40,521 bases of DNA from Microbacterium sp. B19. GTDB lineage: Bacteria > Actinomycetota > Actinomycetes > Actinomycetales > Microbacteriaceae. Of this stretch, positions 17,106-25,076 are shown one piece after another. Below the pieces are notes generated by a model that was not told the origin of the DNA, searched no databases, and worked only from the letters and a program-made list of their open reading frames with translations. Location of the stretch: positions 1 through 40,521 of the forward strand of contig NZ_BADA01000026.1 of the NCBI RefSeq assembly GCF_000333395.1. The letters are read 5' to 3'. Made by a program: the position numbers and the translations under genes. Position 1 is the first letter of the stretch, and every line of letters starts with the position of its first letter.

Positions 17106-18454
17106 CGGGCTTCCCCGACGCGTGGTACCTGATCCTCTCGAGCCGGCTCATCCCCGACCTCGACGGCGGGTACACGATCTCGACCCTCGCTCGGGCGCGT
17201 CAGATGGCGGATGCCGGCGCCCCGGCGTTGCTCCTCACCGTTGACCCGGGCGCGGCGCAGGCGCACGCCGAGCATCGCGCGGAGTTCGTGCAGCGCGGCG
17301 CGGCGATGGCATCCGAGGTGTTCCGGAACCTCTTCGACGAGGCGGTCGGACCCGACGGCGGAGCCGCGGAGTGGCTGCGGGCGGCCGCGCGGCCGGGCGA
17401 GGCGGACCCGACGCTGGAGTACCGGAGCGTCGCGGCGGGAACCGTGGACCTGCCGAACGTCATCGACCCGCACTGGCACCTCGCGACGGCGCCGATCGTC
17501 GTGCGGAACGGGGCGGGTGATGCCGTCGGCGTGATCGACGGCTTCGGGGCGCTGTACCGCGCGTGGCTCGCGCACGTCGTCGCGGAGCTCCGCGCCGAGG
17601 TCGACCGTCCTGTCGTGCTGATCTGCGAGTCGCGGCAGCTCGGTGAACTCCTCGTCGACTGGGACGATCCGGGCGTGCGGATCCTCCACACCGTCCACAC
17701 CATCCACCTCGAGCCGCCGTTCACGGCCGACGCGCCCGTCAACGCGCTGTGGGAGCGGTGGCTCGCCGTGGCGCCGCGCTTCGACGCGGTGCTCTGGCCG
17801 ACGCCCTGGCAGCACGACGACGTGCGGGCGCGCTTCGGCGACGACCGGGTCGACGTCATCGCGCCGCACGGCATCCCGATGCCTGACGCGGTCACGTACG
17901 CAGCGGACGGACCCGTCGTGGTGCTCGGGCGGCTGGCGCCGGGGAAGCGGCTGGACCACGCGATCCGGGCCTTCGCGCGGGTGGTCGAGGAGGTGCCCGG
18001 CGCCCGGCTGGAGCTGTGGGGAGCGGGCACCGGACGCGAGGCCCTCGAGACGCTCGTCGCCGAGCTCGGGCTCGGCGACGCGGTGGCGCTGCCGGGGCTG
18101 ACCCTGGACCCGGGCGCAGTGCTCGATGCGGCGTCGGTGTACCTCACGACCTCGGCCTTCGAAGGGCAGGGACTCGCGCTCGCCGAGGCTCTCGCGCACG
18201 GCGTTCCCGTCGTGGCCTACGACATCCGGTACGGCCCGCGCGACATGCTCGCCGAGGGGGGTGGCATCCTGGTGCCCGACGGCGACGAGTCCGCGCTCGC
18301 CGACGCTCTGGTGCGGGTGGTTCGCGACGCGGCCCTGCGGCAGTGGCTCGCCGCCGAGGCGCGCGCGGCCGCGGTCGCGCTGGCCCCCGCGCGCGCGATG
18401 GAGACCCTCGCCGCCGCGGCCGCCGCGGCGCTGTCGCGCCCGACGCGGCGGTAG
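17102..18454 (+). CDS. GT-B fold family 4 glycosyltransferase
   Basis: A 450-residue cytosolic retaining-type glycosyltransferase. The C-terminal half carries VVVLGRLAPGKRLDHAIRAF, the nucleotide-sugar-binding region LELWGAGTGREALE, and the EX7E motif in FEGQGLALAEALAHGVPVV, followed by YGPRDML. The N-terminal half resembles GtfA/TagE-type enzymes (HTVHTIHLEPP). The acceptor could be a teichoic-acid-like polymer or a protein; this is not resolvable. It starts on the ATGA overlap with the nitroreductase gene and ends just before a long palindrome shared with a second site 1.4 kb away. Confidence 0.87.
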   Translation: MTGFPDAWYLILSSRLIPDLDGGYTISTLARARQMADAGAPALLLTVDPGAAQAHAEHRAEFVQRGAAMASEVFRNLFDEAVGPDGGAAEWLRAAARPGEADPTLEYRSVAAGTVDLPNVIDPHWHLATAPIVVRNGAGDAVGVIDGFGALYRAWLAHVVAELRAEVDRPVVLICESRQLGELLVDWDDPGVRILHTVHTIHLEPPFTADAPVNALWERWLAVAPRFDAVLWPTPWQHDDVRARFGDDRVDVIAPHGIPMPDAVTYAADGPVVVLGRLAPGKRLDHAIRAFARVVEEVPGARLELWGAGTGREALETLVAELGLGDAVALPGLTLDPGAVLDAASVYLTTSAFEGQGLALAEALAHGVPVVAYDIRYGPRDMLAEGGGILVPDGDESALADALVRVVRDAALRQWLAAEARAAAVALAPARAMETLAAAAAAALSRPTRR

Positions 18455-18466
18455 GTCGGGCCGAGC

Positions 18467-18514
18467 GTCCAAGACACGCCGCTGGCGGGTGCCGCCGAGC
18501 GGCGTGTCTTGGAC
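18467..18514. repeat. palindromic element, copy 1
   Basis: The 17-bp arms GTCCAAGACACGCCGCT and AGCGGCGTGTCTTGGAC are perfectly complementary around a 14-base loop that itself pairs (GGCGG/CCGCC). It lies between convergent genes. Fifteen bases of the arm recur in copy 2. Confidence 0.9.
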
Positions 18515-18547
18515 ACTCGACCGGGGCGAACCGGGGGGCGGGGCGCC

Positions 18548-19771
18548 TCAGCCGCGGCCGGCCCAGGGGTCGTAGTCGGCGATCAACGGCTCCTGCGGCG
18601 GCCGGGTGGCATCCGGAACGTGCTGCAGGTTCACCCGCACGCGGTACCAGAGCGAGCTCGAGCCGCGCATGCCGTCGAGCATCACATCGGCGGGATGCAG
18701 AACCGCCGTCGCCTCGGGATACCGACGCTTCCACTCCTCGAGAGCGTCGAGGGCCTCGGGCTTCGTCTTCGTCCGGGCGACCTCGATGAGGGGCATCGTC
18801 GAGGCGCGGCGGCCCGAGCCGTCGGAGCCGCGCGGCGGCTTCTCCGCGGGTCCCATCTGCTCGGCCAGCGCGAGCAGGACCTCGAGCGATCCGGCGGCCG
18901 CGTCGATGCCCGCGTGCGGGTCGCTAATCGCGGCGAAGCGCTCGGGCACCGTCAGCACGGTGAACTCCTCCGGACGGCGTTCGCGCACCTCGTCCCACGT
19001 CAGCGGCGTCGACACCCGGGCATCGGGGAGCGGGCGGATGGAGTACGCGGATGCCACGGTCCGGTCTTTCGCGTTCTGGTTGAAGTCGACGAACACGCTC
19101 TCGCCGCGCTCCTCCTTCCACCAGCGCGCGGTCGCGAGGCCGGGCGCACGGTTCTCGACCTCGCGGGCGAGGGTCTCCGCGGCCCGGCGGACGTCGGGGT
19201 ACTCCCACTCCGGCCGGATCCGCACGAGGATGTGCAGTCCTCGGGACCCGGAGGTCTTGGGCCAGCCGACCAGGCCGTGGTCGTCGAGCACGTCCCGCGC
19301 CGTGAACGCGACGTCGACGATCTGCGCCCAGTCCACACCGGGCATGGGGTCGAGGTCGATGCGCAACTCGTCGGGATGGTCGAGGTCTTCGGCGCGCACC
19401 GGATGCGGGTTGAGGTCGAGGCATCCGAGATTCACGATCCACGCGAGTCCCGCGGCGTTGCGCAGGACCGTCTCCTCGGCCGACGTGCCCGAGGCGTAGT
19501 GCAGGGTCGCGGTGTCGATGAAGTCGGGGTGGTTCTCGGGCACGCGCTTCTGGAAGAACGGTTCCTGGCCGAGGCCCTTCGCGAAGCGTTTGAGCACCAT
19601 GGGCCGGCCGCCCGCGCCGCGCAGCGCGCCGTCGGCGACCGAGAGGTAGTACCGCACGAGGTCGAGCTTCGTGAGGCCCGGCTCGGGGAACACGACGCGG
19701 TCGGGGCTCGTGACGCGGACCTCGTGACCGTCGACGTCGAGGACCGTCGGAGGCGTCTTCTCGGGGCTCAT
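18548..19771 (-). CDS. stand-alone LigD-type polymerase/primase domain protein
   Basis: A 407-residue protein of the LigD polymerase (archaeo-eukaryotic primase-like) family, acting in end-joining or gap-filling repair. It begins with VTSPDRVVFPEPGLTKLDLVRYY. The metal-binding LRIDLDP (two acidic residues) lies at about residue 137, and the nucleotide-binding KTSGSRGLHI follows. After about residue 300 comes a 100-residue extension (PLIEVARTKTKPEAL…DYDPWAGRG) that is not part of the catalytic core. No ligase or nuclease domain is attached and no ku gene is in the window. The start is fixed by TACCCT, 6 bases, ATG on the - strand; the alternative ATG 21 bases upstream would include that promoter. 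Confidence 0.88.
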   Translation of the reverse strand: MSPEKTPPTVLDVDGHEVRVTSPDRVVFPEPGLTKLDLVRYYLSVADGALRGAGGRPMVLKRFAKGLGQEPFFQKRVPENHPDFIDTATLHYASGTSAEETVLRNAAGLAWIVNLGCLDLNPHPVRAEDLDHPDELRIDLDPMPGVDWAQIVDVAFTARDVLDDHGLVGWPKTSGSRGLHILVRIRPEWEYPDVRRAAETLAREVENRAPGLATARWWKEERGESVFVDFNQNAKDRTVASAYSIRPLPDARVSTPLTWDEVRERRPEEFTVLTVPERFAAISDPHAGIDAAAGSLEVLLALAEQMGPAEKPPRGSDGSGRRASTMPLIEVARTKTKPEALDALEEWKRRYPEATAVLHPADVMLDGMRGSSSLWYRVRVNLQHVPDATRPPQEPLIADYDPWAGRG

Positions 19772-19777
19772 GTCGCG

Positions 19778-19783
19778 AGGGTA
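19778..19783 (-). promoter_or_regulatory. -10 element of leaderless LigD-type gene
   Basis: On the - strand TACCCT is followed by exactly 6 bases and then the ATG. Confidence 0.6.
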
Positions 19784-19842
19784 GTCCGGTGGCATCCGCG
19801 GTGTCCGCCCCTTGCGGGACGCGCGGTGCGCGGGGATCGAGT

Positions 19843-19890
19843 GTCCAAGACACGCCGTGCGCCGTCGCTCGGATGCGGCGTGTCTTGGAC
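19843..19890. repeat. palindromic element, copy 2
   Basis: The 15-bp arms GTCCAAGACACGCCG and CGGCGTGTCTTGGAC surround an 18-base loop unrelated to that of copy 1. The outer flanks also share the pattern GGAC-A-C/G-TCGA with copy 1. It lies between the 5' end of the LigD-type gene and the 3' end of the Bax-inhibitor gene. Confidence 0.9.
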
Positions 19891-19897
19891 AGTCGAC

Positions 19898-19931
19898 GAG
19901 AGACGGGCGAGAGACGAACGAGAGACAGAAC
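19898..19931. repeat. short direct repeats
   Basis: GAGAGACGGGC, GAGAGACGAAC and GAGAGACAGAAC stand in tandem immediately beside palindrome copy 2. Confidence 0.6.
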
Positions 19932-19932
19932 G

Positions 19933-19967
19933 ACGGAGGGCCGCCCCGAAACGGGACGGCCCTCCGT
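19933..19967 (-). terminator. terminator of the Bax-inhibitor-1 gene
   Basis: The 16-base arms beginning ACGGAGGGCCG pair around AAA with one mismatch, 13 bases past the stop of the - strand gene. Confidence 0.8.
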
Positions 19968-19980
19968 GTGAGGCGGTGCG

Positions 19981-20868
19981 TCAGTTGTTGCCGCGCAGGA
20001 TCGCGAGCAGGCGCAGGATCTCGACGTACAGCCACACGACGGTGACCATGATGCCGAAGGCGCCGACCCAGCCGTAGACGCGCGGGGCGCCGTTGCGGAC
20101 GCCGCGCTGGATCTGGTCGAAGTCGAGCACCAGCGAGTACGCGGCCATGATGACCACGAAGACGCCGATGATGACACCGAGCGGGATGCCGAAGAGCTTC
20201 ACGTCGCTGAGCAGGCCGAAGGCTCCACCGGCGAGGGGCACGTTGAAGAGCATCAGACCGACGTTGATGAGGCTGAACACCAGGTAGCCGACCATCGCGA
20301 TCAGGAAGATCTTCGTGGCGCGGGCCGAGGCGCGGATCTTGCCGCTGGCGAACAGCGCGAGCGTCACGCCCACGACCGACAGGGTCGCGAGCGTCGCCTG
20401 AACGACGATGCCCGGGTAGATGAACTCGAAGAACGCCGAGATGCCACCGATGAACAGGCCTTCGAACGCCGCGTAGGCGATGAAGACGGGAACCGACGGC
20501 TTCTTCTTGAACGTCGCGACCATCGCGAGCACGAAGCCGACGAGGCCGCCGATGAGCATCGGGGCGACGTTGGGGCTGGGGTTGGCGACGGTGACCGAGC
20601 TCATCGTCCAGATCCAGCCGACGACGGCGGTCACGACGAGGACGGCGAAGAGGCCGAGGGTCTTGAAGACGGTGTCTTCGACCGTCATCCGGTCGGTCTG
20701 CACCGCGCCCGCGGACGGGGCCGCGTACATGCCCTCGATGTTCGCCGTCTCGGCGGCCGCAGCAGCTGCGGTCATCGACTCGGCGGGCGGGGGGCTGTAA
20801 CGGGTCTGGGCTCCGCCACGAGGGTCCTGGAACGCCGGGTTGTTGAATGCCGGGTTGTTGAGGGCCAC
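19981..20868 (-). CDS. Bax inhibitor-1/YccA family membrane protein
   Basis: A 295-residue protein with seven membrane helices after a 65-residue N-terminal tail that begins MALNNPAFNNPAFQDPRG (a short NPAF repeat) and is rich in Ala/Pro. The family region spans TVEDTVFKTLGLFAVLVV to YVEILRLLAILRG. Actinobacterial Bax inhibitor-1 (YbhL-type) proteins may leak cations or protect membranes; the function is not established. The GTG start has GGAG 13 bases upstream. A perfect 15-base palindrome lies further upstream and may regulate it. Confidence 0.88.
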   Translation of the reverse strand: MALNNPAFNNPAFQDPRGGAQTRYSPPPAESMTAAAAAAETANIEGMYAAPSAGAVQTDRMTVEDTVFKTLGLFAVLVVTAVVGWIWTMSSVTVANPSPNVAPMLIGGLVGFVLAMVATFKKKPSVPVFIAYAAFEGLFIGGISAFFEFIYPGIVVQATLATLSVVGVTLALFASGKIRASARATKIFLIAMVGYLVFSLINVGLMLFNVPLAGGAFGLLSDVKLFGIPLGVIIGVFVVIMAAYSLVLDFDQIQRGVRNGAPRVYGWVGAFGIMVTVVWLYVEILRLLAILRGNN

Positions 20869-20898
20869 AGGGACTCACACTCCAAATTGCTGGTGATC

Positions 20899-20913
20899 AC
20901 AGCACCGTGCTGT
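20899..20913. promoter_or_regulatory. perfect palindrome in the divergent region
   Basis: ACAGCACCGTGCTGT, 7+1+7 bases, lies about 30 bases upstream of the Bax-inhibitor gene and about 100 before the phosphodiesterase gene. It is an operator candidate for an unidentified regulator. Confidence 0.45.
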
Positions 20914-21000
20914 AGACCAACACTAGCCGAGCAGGCCGGGAGAATCCCCGTGCGGACTGGGATTCTGCTTTGAGCGGAGCGGGTGTTCACAGTGCGCCGA

Positions 21001-21006
21001 TACCCT
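21001..21006 (+). promoter_or_regulatory. -10 element of leaderless phosphodiesterase gene
   Basis: TACCCT is followed by exactly 6 bases and then GTG, which fixes that start over the ATG 30 bases upstream. Confidence 0.6.
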
Positions 21007-21012
21007 GGCCCG

Positions 21013-22002
21013 GTGCCTGTCGAGCGCCCCCTGATCATCGGTCACCGCGGCGCGCCGGGATACCTTCCCGAGCATTCCCGTTCCTCGTATGCGCGCGCGA
21101 TCGCCGCGGGAGTGGATGCCATCGAGCCCGATGTCGTGCCCTCGAGGGACGGTGTTCTGGTCGTGCGGCACGAGAACGAGATCGGCTCCACGACGGACGT
21201 GTCGACGCGTCCCGAGTTCGCGGATCGTCGCCGGGAGGCCCTCGTCGACGGCGAGCCCTTGGACGGATGGTTCACCGAGGACTTCACCTGGTCGGAGCTG
21301 CGCACCCTCCGCTGCCGCGAGCGGATCCCGGCGCTGCGACCGGGCAGTGCGGCCCACGACGACGAGGATCCGGTGCTCAGCCTCCGCGACGTCCTCGACC
21401 TCGCGCGCGCCGGCGGCGTCGGGGTGGTGCTCGAGATCAAGCACGCGGCGTTCTTCGCTCTCGCCGGCTTCGACATGGCCGCCCTCGTCGAGAGGGAGCT
21501 GCGGGATGCCGCCTGGTGGGACGACCCGGGGCTGGTCATCGAGTCGTTCGAACCCCTCGTGCTGCAGAGGCTGCGGGAGCGTGGCATCCAGGCTCCCCTC
21601 GTGCAGTTGATCGAGGCCGAGGGGGCTCCGTGGGACCTGCGCGAGCGGGACGGTGCGGATGCCGCGTCGTACGTGTCGATGCTCACACCCGCGGGGCTCG
21701 ACGCGCTGGCGCGGGAGGTCGACGGCATCAGTCCCGACAAGCGGCTGATCCTCGCGCCCGACGCGGCCGGGGCGGCGCGGGGTCCGGCGCCGTTCGTCGC
21801 GGAGGCGCACGAGCGCGGGCTGCGGGTGTTCACGTGGACGTGCCGGCCCGAGAACGCGTTCCTGCTCCCGGCGTTCCAGGGGGCGGGCGGGCCGGCCGAG
21901 TTCGGCGCGTACGAGCGGGAGTGGGCGGTGCTCCGGGATGCCGCGCTCGACGGCGTGTTCGTGGACCACCCCGACCTGGGCGTGGCGTTCTTCGGCGCGT
22001 AG
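21013..22002 (+). CDS. glycerophosphodiester phosphodiesterase family protein
   Basis: A 329-residue TIM-barrel hydrolase that should release glycerol-3-phosphate from glycerophosphodiesters. It has LIIGHRGAPGYLPEHS near the N-terminus (catalytic His in HRG), then IEPDVVPSRDGVLVVRHE with the metal-binding Glu and Asp and the second His, and EIKHA later. No signal peptide is visible, so it probably acts in the cytosol. The leaderless GTG start is supported by the TACCCT hexamer. The next gene starts 46 bases on and may be co-transcribed. Confidence 0.9.
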   Translation: MPVERPLIIGHRGAPGYLPEHSRSSYARAIAAGVDAIEPDVVPSRDGVLVVRHENEIGSTTDVSTRPEFADRRREALVDGEPLDGWFTEDFTWSELRTLRCRERIPALRPGSAAHDDEDPVLSLRDVLDLARAGGVGVVLEIKHAAFFALAGFDMAALVERELRDAAWWDDPGLVIESFEPLVLQRLRERGIQAPLVQLIEAEGAPWDLRERDGADAASYVSMLTPAGLDALAREVDGISPDKRLILAPDAAGAARGPAPFVAEAHERGLRVFTWTCRPENAFLLPAFQGAGGPAEFGAYEREWAVLRDAALDGVFVDHPDLGVAFFGA

Positions 22003-22048
22003 GCGCAAGCCCCGACACCCGCGCGGCCGTGCCCGGGAGGATGGCGGG

Positions 22049-22978
22049 ATGACGGTGGACGTGACGGTGGTCGGCGGCGGCATCTCGGGCCTCGCGTGTG
22101 CGCGGGCGGTGCAGGATGCCGGTGGGACTTCGCGCGTGATCGACCGCGGGCGCCGACCGGGCGGGCGGCTGTCGAGCCGCACCATCGACGGGCGCGCGGT
22201 CGACCTCGGGGCGTCGTACTTCGTCGTCGGCGATGACGAGCGGTTCGCGCGGGTTGTCGCGGACTGGGAGGCGCGCGGCGTCGCGCGGCCGTGGACCGAC
22301 ACGTTCTCCGCGTTCGACGCCGACGGAACCGAAGCCCGCAAGACCGGGCCGATGCGGTGGTCGGCGCCGGCCGGGTCGCGCTCGCTCGTCCTCGACCTGG
22401 CCGACGGCGTCGACGTCGAGTCGGGGCGGGAGGTCGAGCGCGTGGCTCCCTACCGGGTCGACGGGAAGGATGCCGGCGAGGTGGTGCTCGCGATCCCGGA
22501 ACCGCAGGCGCGGCGCCTGGGGGATGGCATCCCGGTCGCTCCGCAGGACTGGGAGCCGGTGATCGCCGTGGTGCTGCGCTGGGAGGAGCGGCGCTGGCCC
22601 GCCGATCTGCACGGCGCCTTCGTGAACGGTGACCCCGACGTCGCGTTCATCGCGGACGACGGTGACCGTCGCGGCGACGGCGCGCCGGTTCTCGTGGTGC
22701 ACACCACCGGTGATGCCGCGCGACGGTCCCTCGACGACCCGGACGCCGCGATCGCACCGGTCGTGGCGGCCACGCGGCGACTGCTCCGGATCGACGCCGA
22801 ACCCGTCGCGACGCACGTCCACCGGTGGACGTTCGCGCGCCCGCTCCGCGCGACCGGGGAGCCGTTCTTCCGCTCACCGGGGCTGTCGCTGTGCGGGGAC
22901 GCGTGGGGCGAGTCGCCCGCCGTCCGCACGGCGTGGGCGTCGGGCGATTCCCTCGGCCGCGCGCTCGCGGCATCCTGA
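22049..22978 (+). CDS. NAD(P)/FAD-dependent oxidoreductase (renalase-like)
   Basis: A 309-residue flavoprotein. The N-terminal Rossmann motif VVGGGISGLACARAV binds FAD, followed by GRRPGGRLSSRTIDG and VDLGASYFVV, the layout of renalase and related amine-oxidase-like proteins. A C-terminal FAD contact is GDAWGESPAVRTAWASGDSLG. The substrate is unknown; bacterial renalases oxidise aberrant dihydro-NAD(P) isomers, which is a reasonable guess. The ATG lies 6 bases after GAGGAT and 8 after GGAGG, so leaderless and SD-led initiation are both possible. Confidence 0.85.
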   Translation: MTVDVTVVGGGISGLACARAVQDAGGTSRVIDRGRRPGGRLSSRTIDGRAVDLGASYFVVGDDERFARVVADWEARGVARPWTDTFSAFDADGTEARKTGPMRWSAPAGSRSLVLDLADGVDVESGREVERVAPYRVDGKDAGEVVLAIPEPQARRLGDGIPVAPQDWEPVIAVVLRWEERRWPADLHGAFVNGDPDVAFIADDGDRRGDGAPVLVVHTTGDAARRSLDDPDAAIAPVVAATRRLLRIDAEPVATHVHRWTFARPLRATGEPFFRSPGLSLCGDAWGESPAVRTAWASGDSLGRALAAS

Positions 22979-23019
22979 ACGGTCGCCCCCAAACCCCGGG
23001 GCGTGTCGGAGGCCGCGCA

Positions 23020-23025
23020 TAGGGT
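23020..23025 (+). promoter_or_regulatory. -10 element of leaderless ABC-2 operon
   Basis: TAGGGT is followed by exactly 6 bases and ATG. Confidence 0.6.
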
Positions 23026-23031
23026 GGGGGC

Positions 23032-23997
23032 ATGGACGCAGGGGGCGCGGGCATCGAAGCAGTGCAGGTCAAGAGGGCGTTCGGCGCCGTCACGGCGGTG
23101 GCGGACGTGACGTTCACGGCCGAACCGGGCCGGGTCACGGGCCTCGTCGGGCCGAACGGATCGGGCAAGACGACGCTGCTGCTGATGCTGGCGTCGCTGC
23201 TGCGACCCGACGCGGGCGAGATCCGGATCGGCGGGGTCGACCCCGTGGCCGACCCGGCGGGTGCACGGCGACTTCTCGGATGGATGCCGGACTCCCTGGG
23301 CGCGTGGCCGACGCTGACCGCGCGCGAGGTGCTGGTCGCGACGGCGCAGCTCTACGACCTCTCCCGCGCCGAGGCGCGGGCACGCGCGGACCGGCTGCTC
23401 GAACTCGTCGATCTCGTGCCGCTCGCCGGCTCCGCCGCGCGGGTGCTGTCCCGCGGGCAGAAGCAGCGCTTGGCGCTCGCGCGCGCTCTCGTGCACGAGC
23501 CGCGCGTGCTGTTGCTCGACGAACCCGCGTCCGGTCTCGACCCCCAGGCGCGGATCGATCTGCGCGTGCTGCTGCGGCGGCTCGCCGACGACGGCCGCAC
23601 GGTTCTCATCTCCAGCCATGTGCTGTCCGAACTGGAGGAGGTCGTCGACGACGCCGTCTTCCTGCTCGACGGCCGCACGGTCGATCGTGATCGCGTCGCC
23701 GCCGCGACGACCCGCGTCCGGGTCTGGCGGGTGCGGGTGGCGGCCGACGCCTCCCGGGGAACGGCCTTCGACCGCGAGGCCGTCGCGGCGGCGCTCGGAC
23801 GCGCTCCGGACGACGTGGGCGTCGATCGCCGTGACCTGCTGGTGCCGTTCGCCGACGAGGGAGCCGCGGTCGCAGGCCTGCGGGCCCTCGTGGGAGCGGG
23901 CATCCCGGTCGTCGAGTACGCCCCCGCGGTGGGAGACCTCGAGCACGCGTTCCTCGACCTGCGAGGGAACGCCGCGACCGAGGGGAGCCCCGAATGA
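23032..23997 (+). CDS. ABC-2 type transporter ATP-binding protein
   Basis: A 321-residue ATPase with Walker A GPNGSGKTT, signature LSRGQKQRLALARAL (Arg in place of the common Gly), Walker B VLLLDEPASGLDP and an H-loop in SSHVLSELE. A C-terminal 100-residue accessory domain is typical of exporters of the CcmA/NatA type. The substrate is not predictable. Its stop overlaps the permease start as ATGA, so the two are made together. The promoter is leaderless. Confidence 0.9.
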   Translation: MDAGGAGIEAVQVKRAFGAVTAVADVTFTAEPGRVTGLVGPNGSGKTTLLLMLASLLRPDAGEIRIGGVDPVADPAGARRLLGWMPDSLGAWPTLTAREVLVATAQLYDLSRAEARARADRLLELVDLVPLAGSAARVLSRGQKQRLALARALVHEPRVLLLDEPASGLDPQARIDLRVLLRRLADDGRTVLISSHVLSELEEVVDDAVFLLDGRTVDRDRVAAATTRVRVWRVRVAADASRGTAFDREAVAAALGRAPDDVGVDRRDLLVPFADEGAAVAGLRALVGAGIPVVEYAPAVGDLEHAFLDLRGNAATEGSPE

Positions 23998-25073
23998 ACG
24001 CCCGGCGGCTCGGCACGGTGATCGGCATCGATCTGCGCCAGCGCGTGCGGTCGGTGGGGTGGTACGTGCTGCTCGGGATCTTCGCGGTGATCCTCCTCGC
24101 GCTCCTCACGCTCTCGCTCTCGTCGTTCTCGCTGAACAACGGCGGCAACGGCTGGTTCTACTCGCTCGTCATCATGTTCGTGCTGCTGCTCGTGCTGCTG
24201 GTGTCGCCGACGTTGAGCGGCAGTGCCGTCAACGGCGACCGGGATGCCGCGACCCTGGCCCCCGTGCAGGTGACGCTGGTGACGACGGCCGAGATCGTGC
24301 TCGGGAAGTTCCTGGCGGCGTGGATCTCGGGGCTCGCATTCCTCGTGGTCGCGCTGCCCTTCCTCGTGGTCGCGACGTTCGCGGGCGAGCTCAACCCCGC
24401 GGTCATCGCTTCGTCGCTCGGCATCCTGGTCCTCGAAGTCGGCGTCGTGGCGGCGATCGGGGTCGGTGTGAGTGCGATCGTGGCGCGTCCCGTCTTCTCC
24501 GTGGCGACGACGTACCTGATCGTGGCGGCGCTGACGCTCGGGACGGTGATCGCGTTCGGCCTCGGCGGGTCGGCCCTGCGGTCGGAGCAGACGGTGACGA
24601 CGCGGGAGGTCGACTGGAACGCGGTCCCGGTCGGGTGCGACCCGTACCTCCAGAACGACGCGACCGAGTGCCCGCGGCTCGATGAGATCGGGTGCACGAC
24701 CTCGTCCTACACGAGCGAGATGCCGCGGTTCGACCGCGTGTGGGGCGTGCTCGCGGCGAACCCGTTCGTGATCCTCGCCGACGCTACGCCGCCGACCTAC
24801 GACGAGTACGGCAACCCGTCCGATCTGTTCTCGCAGATCGCGACGGGCGTGCGGCTCGCGCAGATCTCGCCCGACGCCACGGTCTCCTACGACTCGTGTA
24901 CGAACGCGTCGATGCCGGGAGAGTCGACCGAGGATCAGATCGCCGGCACAGTCCCGAGCTGGTTCGTCGGGCTCTTCCTGCAACTGCTGCTGAGCGCCGG
25001 TCTTCTGGCGTGGGGCATCGCCCGCACGCGGACGCCGGCGCGGCGGCTGCCGCCGGGGACGCGGATCGCCTGA
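23994..25073 (+). CDS. ABC-2 type transporter permease
   Basis: A 359-residue membrane protein with about six helices. The first is near residues 24-45 (WYVLLGIFAVILLALLTLSL), then a cluster runs to about 195. A roughly 120-residue extracytoplasmic region containing four cysteines (VGCDPYL, TECPRL, IGCTTS, DSCTNA) precedes the last helix. The cysteines suggest disulphides outside the cell. It partners the preceding ATPase, probably as an exporter. It converges on the DUF72 gene with only 3 bases between stops. Confidence 0.87.
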   Translation: MNARRLGTVIGIDLRQRVRSVGWYVLLGIFAVILLALLTLSLSSFSLNNGGNGWFYSLVIMFVLLLVLLVSPTLSGSAVNGDRDAATLAPVQVTLVTTAEIVLGKFLAAWISGLAFLVVALPFLVVATFAGELNPAVIASSLGILVLEVGVVAAIGVGVSAIVARPVFSVATTYLIVAALTLGTVIAFGLGGSALRSEQTVTTREVDWNAVPVGCDPYLQNDATECPRLDEIGCTTSSYTSEMPRFDRVWGVLAANPFVILADATPPTYDEYGNPSDLFSQIATGVRLAQISPDATVSYDSCTNASMPGESTEDQIAGTVPSWFVGLFLQLLLSAGLLAWGIARTRTPARRLPPGTRIA

Positions 25074-25076
25074 GCT

